From NCBI RefSeq assembly GCF_003478035.1, contig NZ_QUEP01000004.1, forward strand, positions 186,001 to 250,000: DNA of 64,000 bases, given 5' to 3'. The stretch comes from Clostridium sp. OF03-18AA (GTDB lineage: Bacteria > Bacillota > Clostridia > Lachnospirales > Lachnospiraceae). Below, in pieces: positions 24,967 through 33,225 of the stretch; the first letter of the stretch is position 1, and each line of letters begins with the position of its first letter. Made by a program: the position numbers and the translations under genes. The notes below the pieces were generated by a model. The model was not told the origin of the DNA and made no database searches. It saw only the letters and a program-made list of their open reading frames with translations.

Positions 24967-25905
24967 TCAACAGGGATCCGGTCGGAAGAACGGACGCGCA
25001 ATGCAGATGAGATGTTCCCAGTCTACCAGGTCCTGATAGATAAAGAACAAGGCAGCCTGTCTGATCTCAGAAAGGACAGATGTGGGCAGGACACAGAGAA
25101 ACCCGTCGAAGGAAAATACATGACGGCCCTGTTCTGTGCGCAGCTCACAAAGATAAGATCCATGGATATCAGGGGGCGTCAGTCCCGGCTCTAAACGGAT
25201 ATAGAGCCGTTCCCGGTCCGCAAACCAGTCTGCGACCGGTCCGCGGGTGACGCAGGTTTCCGTATTTTTGATACAGTGTTCCAACTGATCCTTCAGAGAG
25301 CGGTGGAGGAACGGATCAGAGATCCGGAGGAATGTTGTAAACAAATGGTCCGGAAGCTGTGGCTGATGCAGATCAAGTCCGGATGTGGCCGCGATATGGT
25401 ATCCCTGAAAGATCAGATCCTCCCACCATAAGATCGCGTTTTTGTTGTCAGGGATCATCGGGTGGGCATTGTTTATGATCTCAATGAAATCGATCAGACT
25501 GTGGTCATGGATCCTCATGGACCAGCGCATCCCGGTAGAAAACGGAAAAGGAATGGAACAGGGGTGGGCAGGACCGGCCAGTCCGCCGGCCTCATGGACT
25601 CTCTGAAATAAAGGATCCGCACAGCCAGCATTGATATCGTCCCAGGGAATATAGGAATCGATGTTCTGGCACAGCATATGCCCGAAGTACGAGGTCAGTT
25701 CATAGCCACAGATAAATTCGGAATCCGGGGAGATTTCACGGACAGATTCCGGGAGCTGTCTCCAGCCCGATATCGTATTATGATCCGTGAGAGAAAAGGA
25801 ACGGATATGTTTTGAAGTAAGAAAGCGCACGAGCTCGGTGACGGTCATACTGCCGTCAGATTCTACGGTATGATTGTGAAGTTCAATTCTTTTCCACATG
25901 TTCAT
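24967..25905 (-). CDS. PHP-domain metallohydrolase (CehA/McbA-like)
   Basis: 312 residues. PHP motifs: ELHNHTVESDGS near 7-18 (HxH), FSLTDHNT, ICGYELTS, AGPAHPCS, and SGLDLH near the end of the domain. These bind two or three metal ions and hydrolyse phosphoesters or related bonds. Start could be ATG 25905 or 25899 (AGGAG lies 4 or 10 nt upstream). It overlaps the preceding gene by 23 bases and reads away from the GDPD/ABC operon. Confidence 0.82.
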   Translation of the reverse strand: MNMWKRIELHNHTVESDGSMTVTELVRFLTSKHIRSFSLTDHNTISGWRQLPESVREISPDSEFICGYELTSYFGHMLCQNIDSYIPWDDINAGCADPLFQRVHEAGGLAGPAHPCSIPFPFSTGMRWSMRIHDHSLIDFIEIINNAHPMIPDNKNAILWWEDLIFQGYHIAATSGLDLHQPQLPDHLFTTFLRISDPFLHRSLKDQLEHCIKNTETCVTRGPVADWFADRERLYIRLEPGLTPPDIHGSYLCELRTEQGRHVFSFDGFLCVLPTSVLSEIRQAALFFIYQDLVDWEHLICIARPFFRPDPC

Positions 25906-26395
25906 TTGTCTCCTTCCCGATTTTTGCAGGATCGCGGGATTCTCCGAAAATCTCAAGCTGGTAGGGTGTCTCATCTTCCGCTGCATGAAAGATGTTTATG
26001 ATGATTTTTGCCATGCCGGAGAGATCCTTACAGGGGATACAGCCGTGGCTGGCAGAATTTCCCGAAATTGTCATTTCCTTTACTTCCCCCGGCATATGGA
26101 TGTTTCCGACGAAGACGGAATTTAACATGAAGCAGAGCTGGATCTCTGTTTTTATAGCGTTGATTTCCCTGCGGAGCAGATCTTCAGAAACCGGTTGTTC
26201 CATATATTGTTCCAGAATTGGGGCAAGCTCCGTCCTACGCCTGTTGAAATAACTGTCAGGATCGGAAGGATGTTCTTTCTGATAAGTAAGAACAACAGAG
26301 AGGGAAGAAAGATCAGAAGGAAGAAAAAAATTGTAAATGATATTCCCGTGATACCCCTGATGGAGCACACCGGAAAAACGCTGGATCATTTCCAT
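25883..26395 (-). CDS. Hypothetical protein coupled to the PHP hydrolase
   Basis: 170 residues, soluble. The start (YHGNIIYNFFLPSDLSSLSVVLTYQ) resembles the N-terminal beta domain that precedes PHP in CehA/McbA hydrolases, so the pair may be one enzyme split into two chains. Middle part has NSASHGCIPCKDL with two Cys and a His. AGGAGG lies 10 nt ahead of ATG 26395. Its 3' end overlaps the PHP start. Confidence 0.6.
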   Translation of the reverse strand: MEMIQRFSGVLHQGYHGNIIYNFFLPSDLSSLSVVLTYQKEHPSDPDSYFNRRRTELAPILEQYMEQPVSEDLLRREINAIKTEIQLCFMLNSVFVGNIHMPGEVKEMTISGNSASHGCIPCKDLSGMAKIIINIFHAAEDETPYQLEIFGESRDPAKIGKETNEHVEKN

Positions 26396-26416
26396 AAATC
26401 GTTGGCCTCCTTAATA

Positions 26417-26524
26417 AGTACATTGAATTGGATTTTTTTAATGTAACCCATCATTTTAAAATGAAAGAATAAAAAAGGTAAAGCACCTGTAAATGTTTTT
26501 TAAATTCATACAATTAAATGTACT
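26417..26524. promoter_or_regulatory. Inverted 14-bp sites in the divergent control region
   Basis: AGTACATTGAATTG (26417-26430) and CAATTAAATGTACT (26511-26524) are inverted copies, 13 of 14 matching. AATGTAAC (26440) and GTTACATT (26562) form a second inverted pair. The region is strongly AT-rich and lies between divergent genes. Confidence 0.5.
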
Positions 26525-26621
26525 TTACTGAAAATTATGGATTTATTTACCTGCAAATGCAGTTACATTTTACAATTAACTGATAGAGTGACGGGGTAAA
26601 AATCAAAAAGGAGAGAAAACA

Positions 26622-27287
26622 ATGGGAATCATAACAGCTCATTCAGGATGTGACGGAACAGAAGACAATTCCCTTGAATTTGTCACGTATGCTCTCAGAT
26701 CCGAGGCAGGTTGTCTGGAAGTCGATGTCCGGAAGGGACAGGATGGAGATCTGATCCTTTCACATGATGACAATGGCGGCGAGGGTGTTTTTTTAAGAAA
26801 CGTGTTTGAACGGATGGCACAGGTGCCTGAAAAGATGATCAACTGTGACCTGAAGGAAAGAGATCTGGAAATCCCGGTGTACCGAATGGCATGTCACTTC
26901 CATATGGAAGAACGGCTGATCTATTCCGGTGAGGTGGATCCGGTCCATCTGGAGGAGAACAAGAAAAATTTTGAAAAAGCCAGAATCTTTTTAAATATTG
27001 AAAATCTTTATCCGGATATTTATAAGGAAGAAGAGCAGGACAGGGAAAGAAAGCTGAAAGAGGCGATCGAAAAGGCGGCAAGTCTTCCGGTTACCTGCAT
27101 CAACGCTGAGTACCATATCCTGACAGATGAGATCATAACCTTTATCAAAGGAAAAGGACTTGGATGCTCTGCCTGGACAGTCAATGATGAAAAGGAACTT
27201 AAACGGCTCATGATAAGGAAAGCGGAAAATATCACGACCAGAAATTTAAAGGGAGCGATCCTGGTGAAGAAGGAGATGGAGCTGTAA
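26622..27287 (+). CDS. Glycerophosphodiester phosphodiesterase-like protein
   Basis: 221 residues, no signal peptide, so cytoplasmic. GDPD landmarks: IITAHSGCDGTEDNSLEFVTYAL, EVDVRKGQDGDLILSHDD, INCDLKE, and a C-terminal SAWTVNDEKELKRLM plus ITTR. The usual HRG at the N-terminal active site is HSG here, so a conserved Arg is missing. It probably cleaves a phosphodiester taken up by the ABC importer that follows; ends one base into the next gene (TAATG). Confidence 0.72.
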   Translation: MGIITAHSGCDGTEDNSLEFVTYALRSEAGCLEVDVRKGQDGDLILSHDDNGGEGVFLRNVFERMAQVPEKMINCDLKERDLEIPVYRMACHFHMEERLIYSGEVDPVHLEENKKNFEKARIFLNIENLYPDIYKEEEQDRERKLKEAIEKAASLPVTCINAEYHILTDEIITFIKGKGLGCSAWTVNDEKELKRLMIRKAENITTRNLKGAILVKKEMEL

Positions 27288-28117
27288 TGATGACGCCGAG
27301 AGCATTTTATCACATGATGGGGAAAAGGAACTTTTTGCAGTACATCTTCTTTGCGGCATTTCTCTTTTTCTTCTACGTTCCGCTTATGAATCTGTGTATG
27401 CTGGCTTTTGCGGATAAATATGAAGTCCCGGCGATCATACCACAGAAATTTGGCTTTAAGTGGTGGGAATTTGTTCTGGACCAGAACAGTCTTATGGGGT
27501 CGATCACGACCTCCTTCGCGCTGGCAATCGTCGTAACAGCAGTCTCCATGCTGATCTGCATCCCGGCCGCTTACGCTCTTGCCAGATATAATTTCAGAGG
27601 AAAACGAATCTTCCTCCTGTCCTTTCTGCTCAGCAACGCATATCCGAGAATGGGACTCTACATTTCGATCGGAATCCTGTTTTATAAATTAAACCTGATG
27701 GGAACCTTCCTTGGTGTTGTGATCATTCATGTAGTCAATTCCCTGATGTTTATGACCTGGATCCCGAGCGGTTCCTTTAAAAGCGTTTACCGGCAGCAGG
27801 AGGAGTCAGCGAGAGACGCAGGAGCAGGACCCCTCAGAACATTTTTCAGCATTACCCTTCCGTTAGCGATGCCGGGGATCGCGGTTGGCGGCGTGTTTAC
27901 CTTCCTTGGTTCTTTGGAAGAGGCACAGGGAACCCTTCTTGTCGGTTTCCCGGAGGTAAAAACCATGCCGGTAGAGCTTTACGGGGTGATCATGGAATAT
28001 CCTCTGACTGCAGGACCGGTATTATCGTTGATCTTGATCATTCCGACGATTCTGATCCTGCTCGCAATGAAAAAATACCTGAGTGCAGATACGATCTCGA
28101 AAGGTTATGGAATGTAA
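27287..28117 (+). CDS. ABC transporter permease (PotC/MalG type)
   Basis: 276 residues, six predicted membrane helices. The EAA loop that contacts the ATPase is QEESARDAGAGPLRTFFSITLPLAMPGI near 165-192. Second permease of the importer encoded by this operon. ATG overlaps the stop of the GDPD-like gene. Confidence 0.88.
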   Translation: MMTPRAFYHMMGKRNFLQYIFFAAFLFFFYVPLMNLCMLAFADKYEVPAIIPQKFGFKWWEFVLDQNSLMGSITTSFALAIVVTAVSMLICIPAAYALARYNFRGKRIFLLSFLLSNAYPRMGLYISIGILFYKLNLMGTFLGVVIIHVVNSLMFMTWIPSGSFKSVYRQQEESARDAGAGPLRTFFSITLPLAMPGIAVGGVFTFLGSLEEAQGTLLVGFPEVKTMPVELYGVIMEYPLTAGPVLSLILIIPTILILLAMKKYLSADTISKGYGM

Positions 28118-28130
28118 AAAGGAGCAAGTT

Positions 28131-29105
28131 ATGGAAGAAAAAGTAAAACTTCAGATCAGAAACATGAAAAAGCATTATAAAAACGGGGACGGAGTGGAAA
28201 ACATCAACATGGATGTCAGGGAAGGTGAATTTCTCACGATGCTGGGACCATCCGGATGTGGAAAATCCACGATCCTCAGAACGATCGGAGGTTTCCTTGA
28301 TATTGATGACGGAGACATTCTGATCGATGGCTGCTCCGTGAAGGATCTGGCACCGGAGAACCGGCCGACGGCGATGGTATTCCAGAGCTATAATCTGTGG
28401 CCGCATATGACGGTGTATGAGAATCTGGCGTTTGGTCTTAAGATAAAAAAATATTCAAAAGAAGAGATCAGCCGAAGCGTGAAGCGTGGGCTTGAGCTTG
28501 TAAATATGCAGGGCTTTGAAAAGAAATATCCGGGACAGTTATCCGGAGGCCAGCAGCAGCGGGTGGCGATCGCGAGGGCTCTTCTTTTAAAACCATCGGT
28601 CCTTCTTCTGGATGAGCCGTTTTCCGCACTGGATGCCAAGATCCGTGCGCAGATGAGGGAAGAATTAAAGAAAATTCAGGAAGAACTGAAGATCACGGTT
28701 GTTTTTGTCACACATGATCAGGAAGAGGCCATGGCTCTTTCCCATCGGATCGTTGTAATGAACAAGGGAGTGATCGAGCAGATCGGAACTCCGACCGAAA
28801 TCTATGATCATCCGGCAAGCCGGTTCGTGGCATCCTTCATCGGGGAAATGAATTTCCTGCCGGATGGAGGAGTGAAGACACTGGCTGTGCGTCCGGAGGA
28901 TGTGATCGTGACAAAAGGTGATGTATCCGGTGAGAAAAAGGGATATGTCCGGACAGTCATGGTCCTTGGACATTATGTCGAGGTCAATGTAGAGTCCGAT
29001 GGTCAGATCATAAAAACATATGTACCAAAAGGCGCGGAGGAAGAATTTAAGCCGCGCGATCTGGTATCAATGAAATTTATAAAGACATACGAGTATTGTG
29101 CCTGA
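28131..29105 (+). CDS. ABC transporter ATP-binding protein (PotA/UgpC type)
   Basis: 324 residues. Walker A GPSGCGKST near 38-46, Q-loop VFQSYNLWPHM, signature LSGGQQQRVAIARAL, Walker B VLLLDEPFSALD, switch VTHDQEEAM, then a C-terminal TOBE-type domain (LAVRPEDVIVT). Energises the importer. ATG at 28131 follows AAAGGAG. Confidence 0.92.
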   Translation: MEEKVKLQIRNMKKHYKNGDGVENINMDVREGEFLTMLGPSGCGKSTILRTIGGFLDIDDGDILIDGCSVKDLAPENRPTAMVFQSYNLWPHMTVYENLAFGLKIKKYSKEEISRSVKRGLELVNMQGFEKKYPGQLSGGQQQRVAIARALLLKPSVLLLDEPFSALDAKIRAQMREELKKIQEELKITVVFVTHDQEEAMALSHRIVVMNKGVIEQIGTPTEIYDHPASRFVASFIGEMNFLPDGGVKTLAVRPEDVIVTKGDVSGEKKGYVRTVMVLGHYVEVNVESDGQIIKTYVPKGAEEEFKPRDLVSMKFIKTYEYCA

Positions 29106-29173
29106 ATATAAGTTCAGACGATGAGATCCCTTTTGTTCCCAACATCATTCATATATTAAAGGAGAAATTGAAA

Positions 29174-30343
29174 ATGAAGTGCAATGGAAAGAAAATTACT
29201 GCGGTTATCATGTCTCTGGCAATGGGAGCGGCGTTTATGACGGGCTGCTCCGGGGCAGGAAATACAACTGCACAAAAAGCAGGAAACGGAAAGTCCGTCG
29301 TTACCGTGTGGGCCGGTGGATCGGATAATGTCCGTGTACAGTTTGAAAAGCAGATCGAAACATTTAATGCTTCTCAGGACAAGTATGAAGCAAAGTTGGA
29401 GTTTATCACATCCGGTACAGGAGCGGAAGGCCTTTTTGACCGTGTAGTGGCGGCAAAAAAGGCGGGTCAGACGAAAACAAACTTTGATGTGATCGAGCTT
29501 GGCGGAGACGAAGTGACAAAGTACATCTCGGAAGGAGGAGAAGACTTCTTTGTAACGCTGGATCGTTCTAAGATCCCGAATGCAGAGAATCTTAAAGTGG
29601 AATCCACCTACAGAAATGATCTGGTAATCCCATATCGCGGAACAACCGTGGTCCTTGCGTATAATTCCGATGTTGTGAAGGAACCGCCGAAAACAGCAGA
29701 GGAGCTGTATCAGTGGATCAAGGATCATCCGGGCCGTTTTGCATACAATACTCCATCCTCCGGTGGAGCCGGCGGTTCCTTTGTTGTGACCAGTATTTAC
29801 AACTATCTCCCGGAGGAGGCGCTTACCTCTTCTGATGAGTCCTGGAAGGAAAAGTGGGGAGAGGGCTTTGATCTTTTGAAAGAGCTCCATCCGTATATGT
29901 ACCAGTCCTCCGGCAAAGTTGTATACCCGAACAAAAACCAGGGAACACTGGATCTGCTTGCAAATAAAGAGGTTGATATGGTTCCTGCATGGGCAGATAT
30001 GGCGCTGACCCAGATGAAACAGGGAACGCTTCCGGAATCCATCCGCATCAGTCAGATCGACCCATCCTTTACAGGAAATCCGGTGGTTCTCGGAATCCCA
30101 TCGATCGGATCCAATGAGGATGGTGCATACGCCTTTATCGATTACATGCTGAGCGCAGATGCGCAGAATATCGCTCTTGATTCCATGGCGGCAATTCCGG
30201 TTATCGATTACAGCCTTCTTGATCCAGAGCTCACAAAGACGATCGAGACCCTGAAGGTCGATTCCTTCCGTATGAGCAGCCTTGGAACTCTCGGAACAGA
30301 GTTATATGAGGAATGGGATAAAGAGATCGGAACTCTTCAGTAG
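29174..30343 (+). CDS. ABC transporter substrate-binding lipoprotein
   Basis: 389 residues. Signal peptide with lipobox FMTGC (Cys ~27), then a class-D-like binding protein: SVVTVWAGGSDNVRVQFEKQIETFN, NTPSSGGAGGSF, VDMVPAWADMALTQM. The Ser-Gly-Gly-rich NTPSSGG region resembles anion/phosphonate-binding members. Captures substrate outside the membrane for the permeases on either side. GGAG nine bases before ATG 29174. Confidence 0.88.
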   Translation: MKCNGKKITAVIMSLAMGAAFMTGCSGAGNTTAQKAGNGKSVVTVWAGGSDNVRVQFEKQIETFNASQDKYEAKLEFITSGTGAEGLFDRVVAAKKAGQTKTNFDVIELGGDEVTKYISEGGEDFFVTLDRSKIPNAENLKVESTYRNDLVIPYRGTTVVLAYNSDVVKEPPKTAEELYQWIKDHPGRFAYNTPSSGGAGGSFVVTSIYNYLPEEALTSSDESWKEKWGEGFDLLKELHPYMYQSSGKVVYPNKNQGTLDLLANKEVDMVPAWADMALTQMKQGTLPESIRISQIDPSFTGNPVVLGIPSIGSNEDGAYAFIDYMLSADAQNIALDSMAAIPVIDYSLLDPELTKTIETLKVDSFRMSSLGTLGTELYEEWDKEIGTLQ

Positions 30344-30358
30344 GAGAAGTGAGAGAAT

Positions 30359-31207
30359 ATGAAAAAAACGACCGTTCAAAAGATATTGCCATATCTTCTC
30401 ATTTTCCCGTCGATCATGATCATGGTAACGGTGATCTTTTACCCGATCGCAGTCAGTCTTCTTCGCAGCTTCCAGCTGGAGGAAGGCGGCTGGGGTCCTG
30501 ACAATTACATATTTTTCTTTACAGACCGCATTCAGCGCGGGAACATTCTTTATACACTTGAGATCGTGATGGCTACCGTAGTGCTGGCGATCGGGATCTC
30601 CTATTTCCTGGCGATCTATCTCAGATTTTCGGACTCTGTTGTCAGCAGGGCGATCGGTCATCTGTATCTGCTCCCGAGATTTATTCCGGGAATGGTGGCA
30701 GTGAACGGCATGATCACGGTTATCCGGGATTCCGGACTGATTAACCGGATCTCACAGCTCTTTGGACTGAATATCAAGCTTGGTCTTATGTATAACGGAA
30801 AAGGAATCGTGCTGATGAATCTCTGGTTCAACATACCATTCGCTACAATGCTCCTTGCGGCAGCGATGTCCAAGATCCATAATCCGGTCATTGAAGCGGC
30901 AAGGGACGCCGGTGCCGGAAAACTGAGGATCTTAAAAGACATGATCATTCCGATGACTTACCGGGATGTGTTCGTAGCAGCTACGTTTGTATTTATGAGC
31001 AACATCAGTTCATTTACAACCCCATATCTTATGGATGGAACAAATCCCCAGATGATGGGAATCGCTCTTTATAACCAGTTTAACAATATGCATTATGAGA
31101 AGGCAGCGGCCCTTTCTGTGATCATGTTCCTGTTTTCTGTTTTGTCGGCAGCAGTCTATGTCTATACGAACATGAAAGAAAACGACTGGGAAAAACAGGC
31201 GGGATAA
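30359..31207 (+). CDS. ABC transporter permease (PotB/MalF type)
   Basis: 282 residues with six predicted helices. EAA loop IEAARDAGAGKLRILKDMIIPMTYRDV near 178-205. First permease of the same importer; 15 bp after the binding-protein gene, AGGAG upstream of the ATG. Confidence 0.88.
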   Translation: MKKTTVQKILPYLLIFPSIMIMVTVIFYPIAVSLLRSFQLEEGGWGPDNYIFFFTDRIQRGNILYTLEIVMATVVLAIGISYFLAIYLRFSDSVVSRAIGHLYLLPRFIPGMVAVNGMITVIRDSGLINRISQLFGLNIKLGLMYNGKGIVLMNLWFNIPFATMLLAAAMSKIHNPVIEAARDAGAGKLRILKDMIIPMTYRDVFVAATFVFMSNISSFTTPYLMDGTNPQMMGIALYNQFNNMHYEKAAALSVIMFLFSVLSAAVYVYTNMKENDWEKQAG

Positions 31208-31225
31208 CAGGATGGAGGAATTGAT

Positions 31226-32566
31226 ATGACAGAGGGAACACCATGGAAAGTGATCTTACGGTTTTCGATTCCTGTGCTGATGGGAAATCTGTTTCAGCAG
31301 CTGTACAGTCTGGCAGATGCCATGATCATTGGCAGGCTGGTCGGTGTATATCCGTTGGCGGGAGTCGGAGCAGCGGCTGCCATGAGTTTCCTCGTCCTTG
31401 GGTTTGCCACCGGTTTGACCGGTGGTTTTTCTGTTGTTACAGCCCAGAGGGCGGGGCAGGGAGATCCTGAAAAAATAAAAGAATCCGCCGCAGCATCAAT
31501 GGTATTGTGCGTTGTGACGGCAGTACTGCTGACGGTGCTCAGCGTTGCGACGGCAGTACCACTTTTGAAATTTATGAATACGCCGGAGGAAATCTTTCCT
31601 TATGCGCGTACCTATATCCGGATCACATATCTGGGACTCGGAGCCGTTTTATATTATAATCTGATGGCCGGTCTTTTGCGCGCATTGGGAGACAGCCGGA
31701 CGCCCCTCTATTTTCTGATCATTTCATCTGTTCTGAATGTGGTTCTCGATGTGATCATGATTCGTGGTTTCCACAGTGGGGTGGGAGGTGCCGCACTTGC
31801 CACCGTGATATCCCAGCTTGTCTCAGCGGTCGCATGCCATCTATATGCAGTGAAGCGGTATCCGGTATTGAGACCGGAAAAAAGATATTTGAAGGTGGAG
31901 TGCAGGGAAGCGTTCGCCCATCTGCGGATCGGAGTTCCGATGGCACTTCAGTTTTCCGTGACAGCAGTCGGTATCATGATCCTGCAGGCGTATCTGAATG
32001 AACACGGGGCGCTTGTGGTGGCGGGGTATACTGCCGCGGGAAAGGTAGAGAATCTTGTAACCCAGCCGTTTAACGCGTTGGCGTTGGCAATGGAAGTGTA
32101 CTGCGGGCAGAATATGGGAGCCGGAAAGAGAGAAAGGATCCGGTGTGGGATCCGGCAATGTATTGCTCTCGGCACGGTCTGTGTGATCCTGTCTTCGGCC
32201 GTCAATGTATGTCTGGGGCGTCCATTCATTGGTCTGTTCATGGAAACTTGTGATCCAAAGATTGTGGAGTACGGATATGTGTATCTGGTCATCATTGCAG
32301 TCTTTTTCTGGCTATTGTGTACCATGCAGATCATGAGGAGCTCCCTTCAGGGAATCGGGGAAGCAGCAGTTCCGATGGCGGGAGGAATTCTGGAATTATT
32401 TTCGAGATGGGCAGGCTGTGCCGCTTTTTCGGGGATATCAGGATACACAGGGGTATATCTCTCAACACCTCTCGCCTGGGGGATGGCGCTTCTTCTTTTG
32501 ACGATCCGGTATCGGTGGCTGGCAGGCAGAGGATTTTTTGATGACAGGCAACAGGGGCAGACCTGA
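31226..32566 (+). CDS. MATE family efflux transporter
   Basis: 446 residues, twelve membrane helices in two halves. MATE marks: PVLMGNLFQQLYSLADAMIIGRLVG and the second-half repeat PMALQFSVTAVGIMILQAYLNEHG. Na+- or H+-driven export of cationic or drug-like compounds. Only 18 bp after the ABC permease, so probably in the operon; GGAGGAA precedes the ATG. Confidence 0.9.
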   Translation: MTEGTPWKVILRFSIPVLMGNLFQQLYSLADAMIIGRLVGVYPLAGVGAAAAMSFLVLGFATGLTGGFSVVTAQRAGQGDPEKIKESAAASMVLCVVTAVLLTVLSVATAVPLLKFMNTPEEIFPYARTYIRITYLGLGAVLYYNLMAGLLRALGDSRTPLYFLIISSVLNVVLDVIMIRGFHSGVGGAALATVISQLVSAVACHLYAVKRYPVLRPEKRYLKVECREAFAHLRIGVPMALQFSVTAVGIMILQAYLNEHGALVVAGYTAAGKVENLVTQPFNALALAMEVYCGQNMGAGKRERIRCGIRQCIALGTVCVILSSAVNVCLGRPFIGLFMETCDPKIVEYGYVYLVIIAVFFWLLCTMQIMRSSLQGIGEAAVPMAGGILELFSRWAGCAAFSGISGYTGVYLSTPLAWGMALLLLTIRYRWLAGRGFFDDRQQGQT

Positions 32567-32612
32567 GAGGAGACCATTATGCCGATATTTCTATGATTTC
32601 CCGGTAAAACCC

Positions 32613-32641
32613 TTGATTTTTCTGGCTTTCTATGCTATGAT
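32613..32641 (+). promoter_or_regulatory. Promoter of the rimP-nusA-infB operon
   Basis: TTGATT, 17-bp spacer, TGC-TATGAT (extended -10). Confidence 0.75.
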
Positions 32642-32668
32642 GCTAATCGATAACATAAGTAACCGGTC

Positions 32669-32703
32669 AAAAGAGTGGACGAAACGTCCACTCTTTCGTT
32701 TTG
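32669..32703 (+). terminator. Terminator-like hairpin in the rimP leader
   Basis: Perfect stem AAAGAGTGGACG / CGTCCACTCTTT with an AAA loop, then TTCGTTTTG. It lies between the promoter and rimP, so it may act as an attenuator of the operon that encodes NusA. Confidence 0.65.
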
Positions 32704-32742
32704 CATAACCGGAAAGATCCGGCAGAGAGGCGGTGGAAACCC

Positions 32743-33210
32743 ATGGCAAGAAGAGAGGAATATGAATCCAGGGTCGAGAAGTTTTTAACCCCGATCATGG
32801 AAGAGAACAATTATGAACTGGTCGACGTGGAGTACGTGAAGGAAGCTGGTACCTGGTACCTGAGAGCGTACATCGACAAAGAGGGCGGTTTTACAGTGGA
32901 TGACTGTGAGATGGTATCGAGACGTCTGAGCGACTGGCTCGATAAAGAGGACTTTATCGATGACAGCTATATCCTAGAGGTGAGCTCCCCGGGACTCGGA
33001 AGACCGTTAAAGAAAGAGAAAGACTTTAAGAGAAGTCTCGGTGAGGCGGTCGACATCAAGCTGTACCGCGCGATCGACAGACAGAAAGACTTTTCAGGGA
33101 TCCTCACAGCATATGACGCGGACACCGTGACGATCCGCTACGAGGATGGTTCCGAGAGTACATTCAATAGAAAAGACATTGCCTTAATTCGTCTGGCATT
33201 CGATTTTTAA
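32743..33210 (+). CDS. rimP: Ribosome maturation factor RimP
   Basis: 155 residues: N-terminal KFLTPIMEENNYELVDVEYVKE, DDCEMVSRRLSDWLDKED, SSPGLGRPLKKEKDF, and a C-terminal SH3-like domain. Assists 30S assembly. ATG at 32743 rather than 32701 because the family starts here and GAGGCGGTGG precedes it. First gene of the operon. Confidence 0.95.
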   Translation: MARREEYESRVEKFLTPIMEENNYELVDVEYVKEAGTWYLRAYIDKEGGFTVDDCEMVSRRLSDWLDKEDFIDDSYILEVSSPGLGRPLKKEKDFKRSLGEAVDIKLYRAIDRQKDFSGILTAYDADTVTIRYEDGSESTFNRKDIALIRLAFDF

Positions 33211-33225
33211 TAAGGAGGATAAAAA

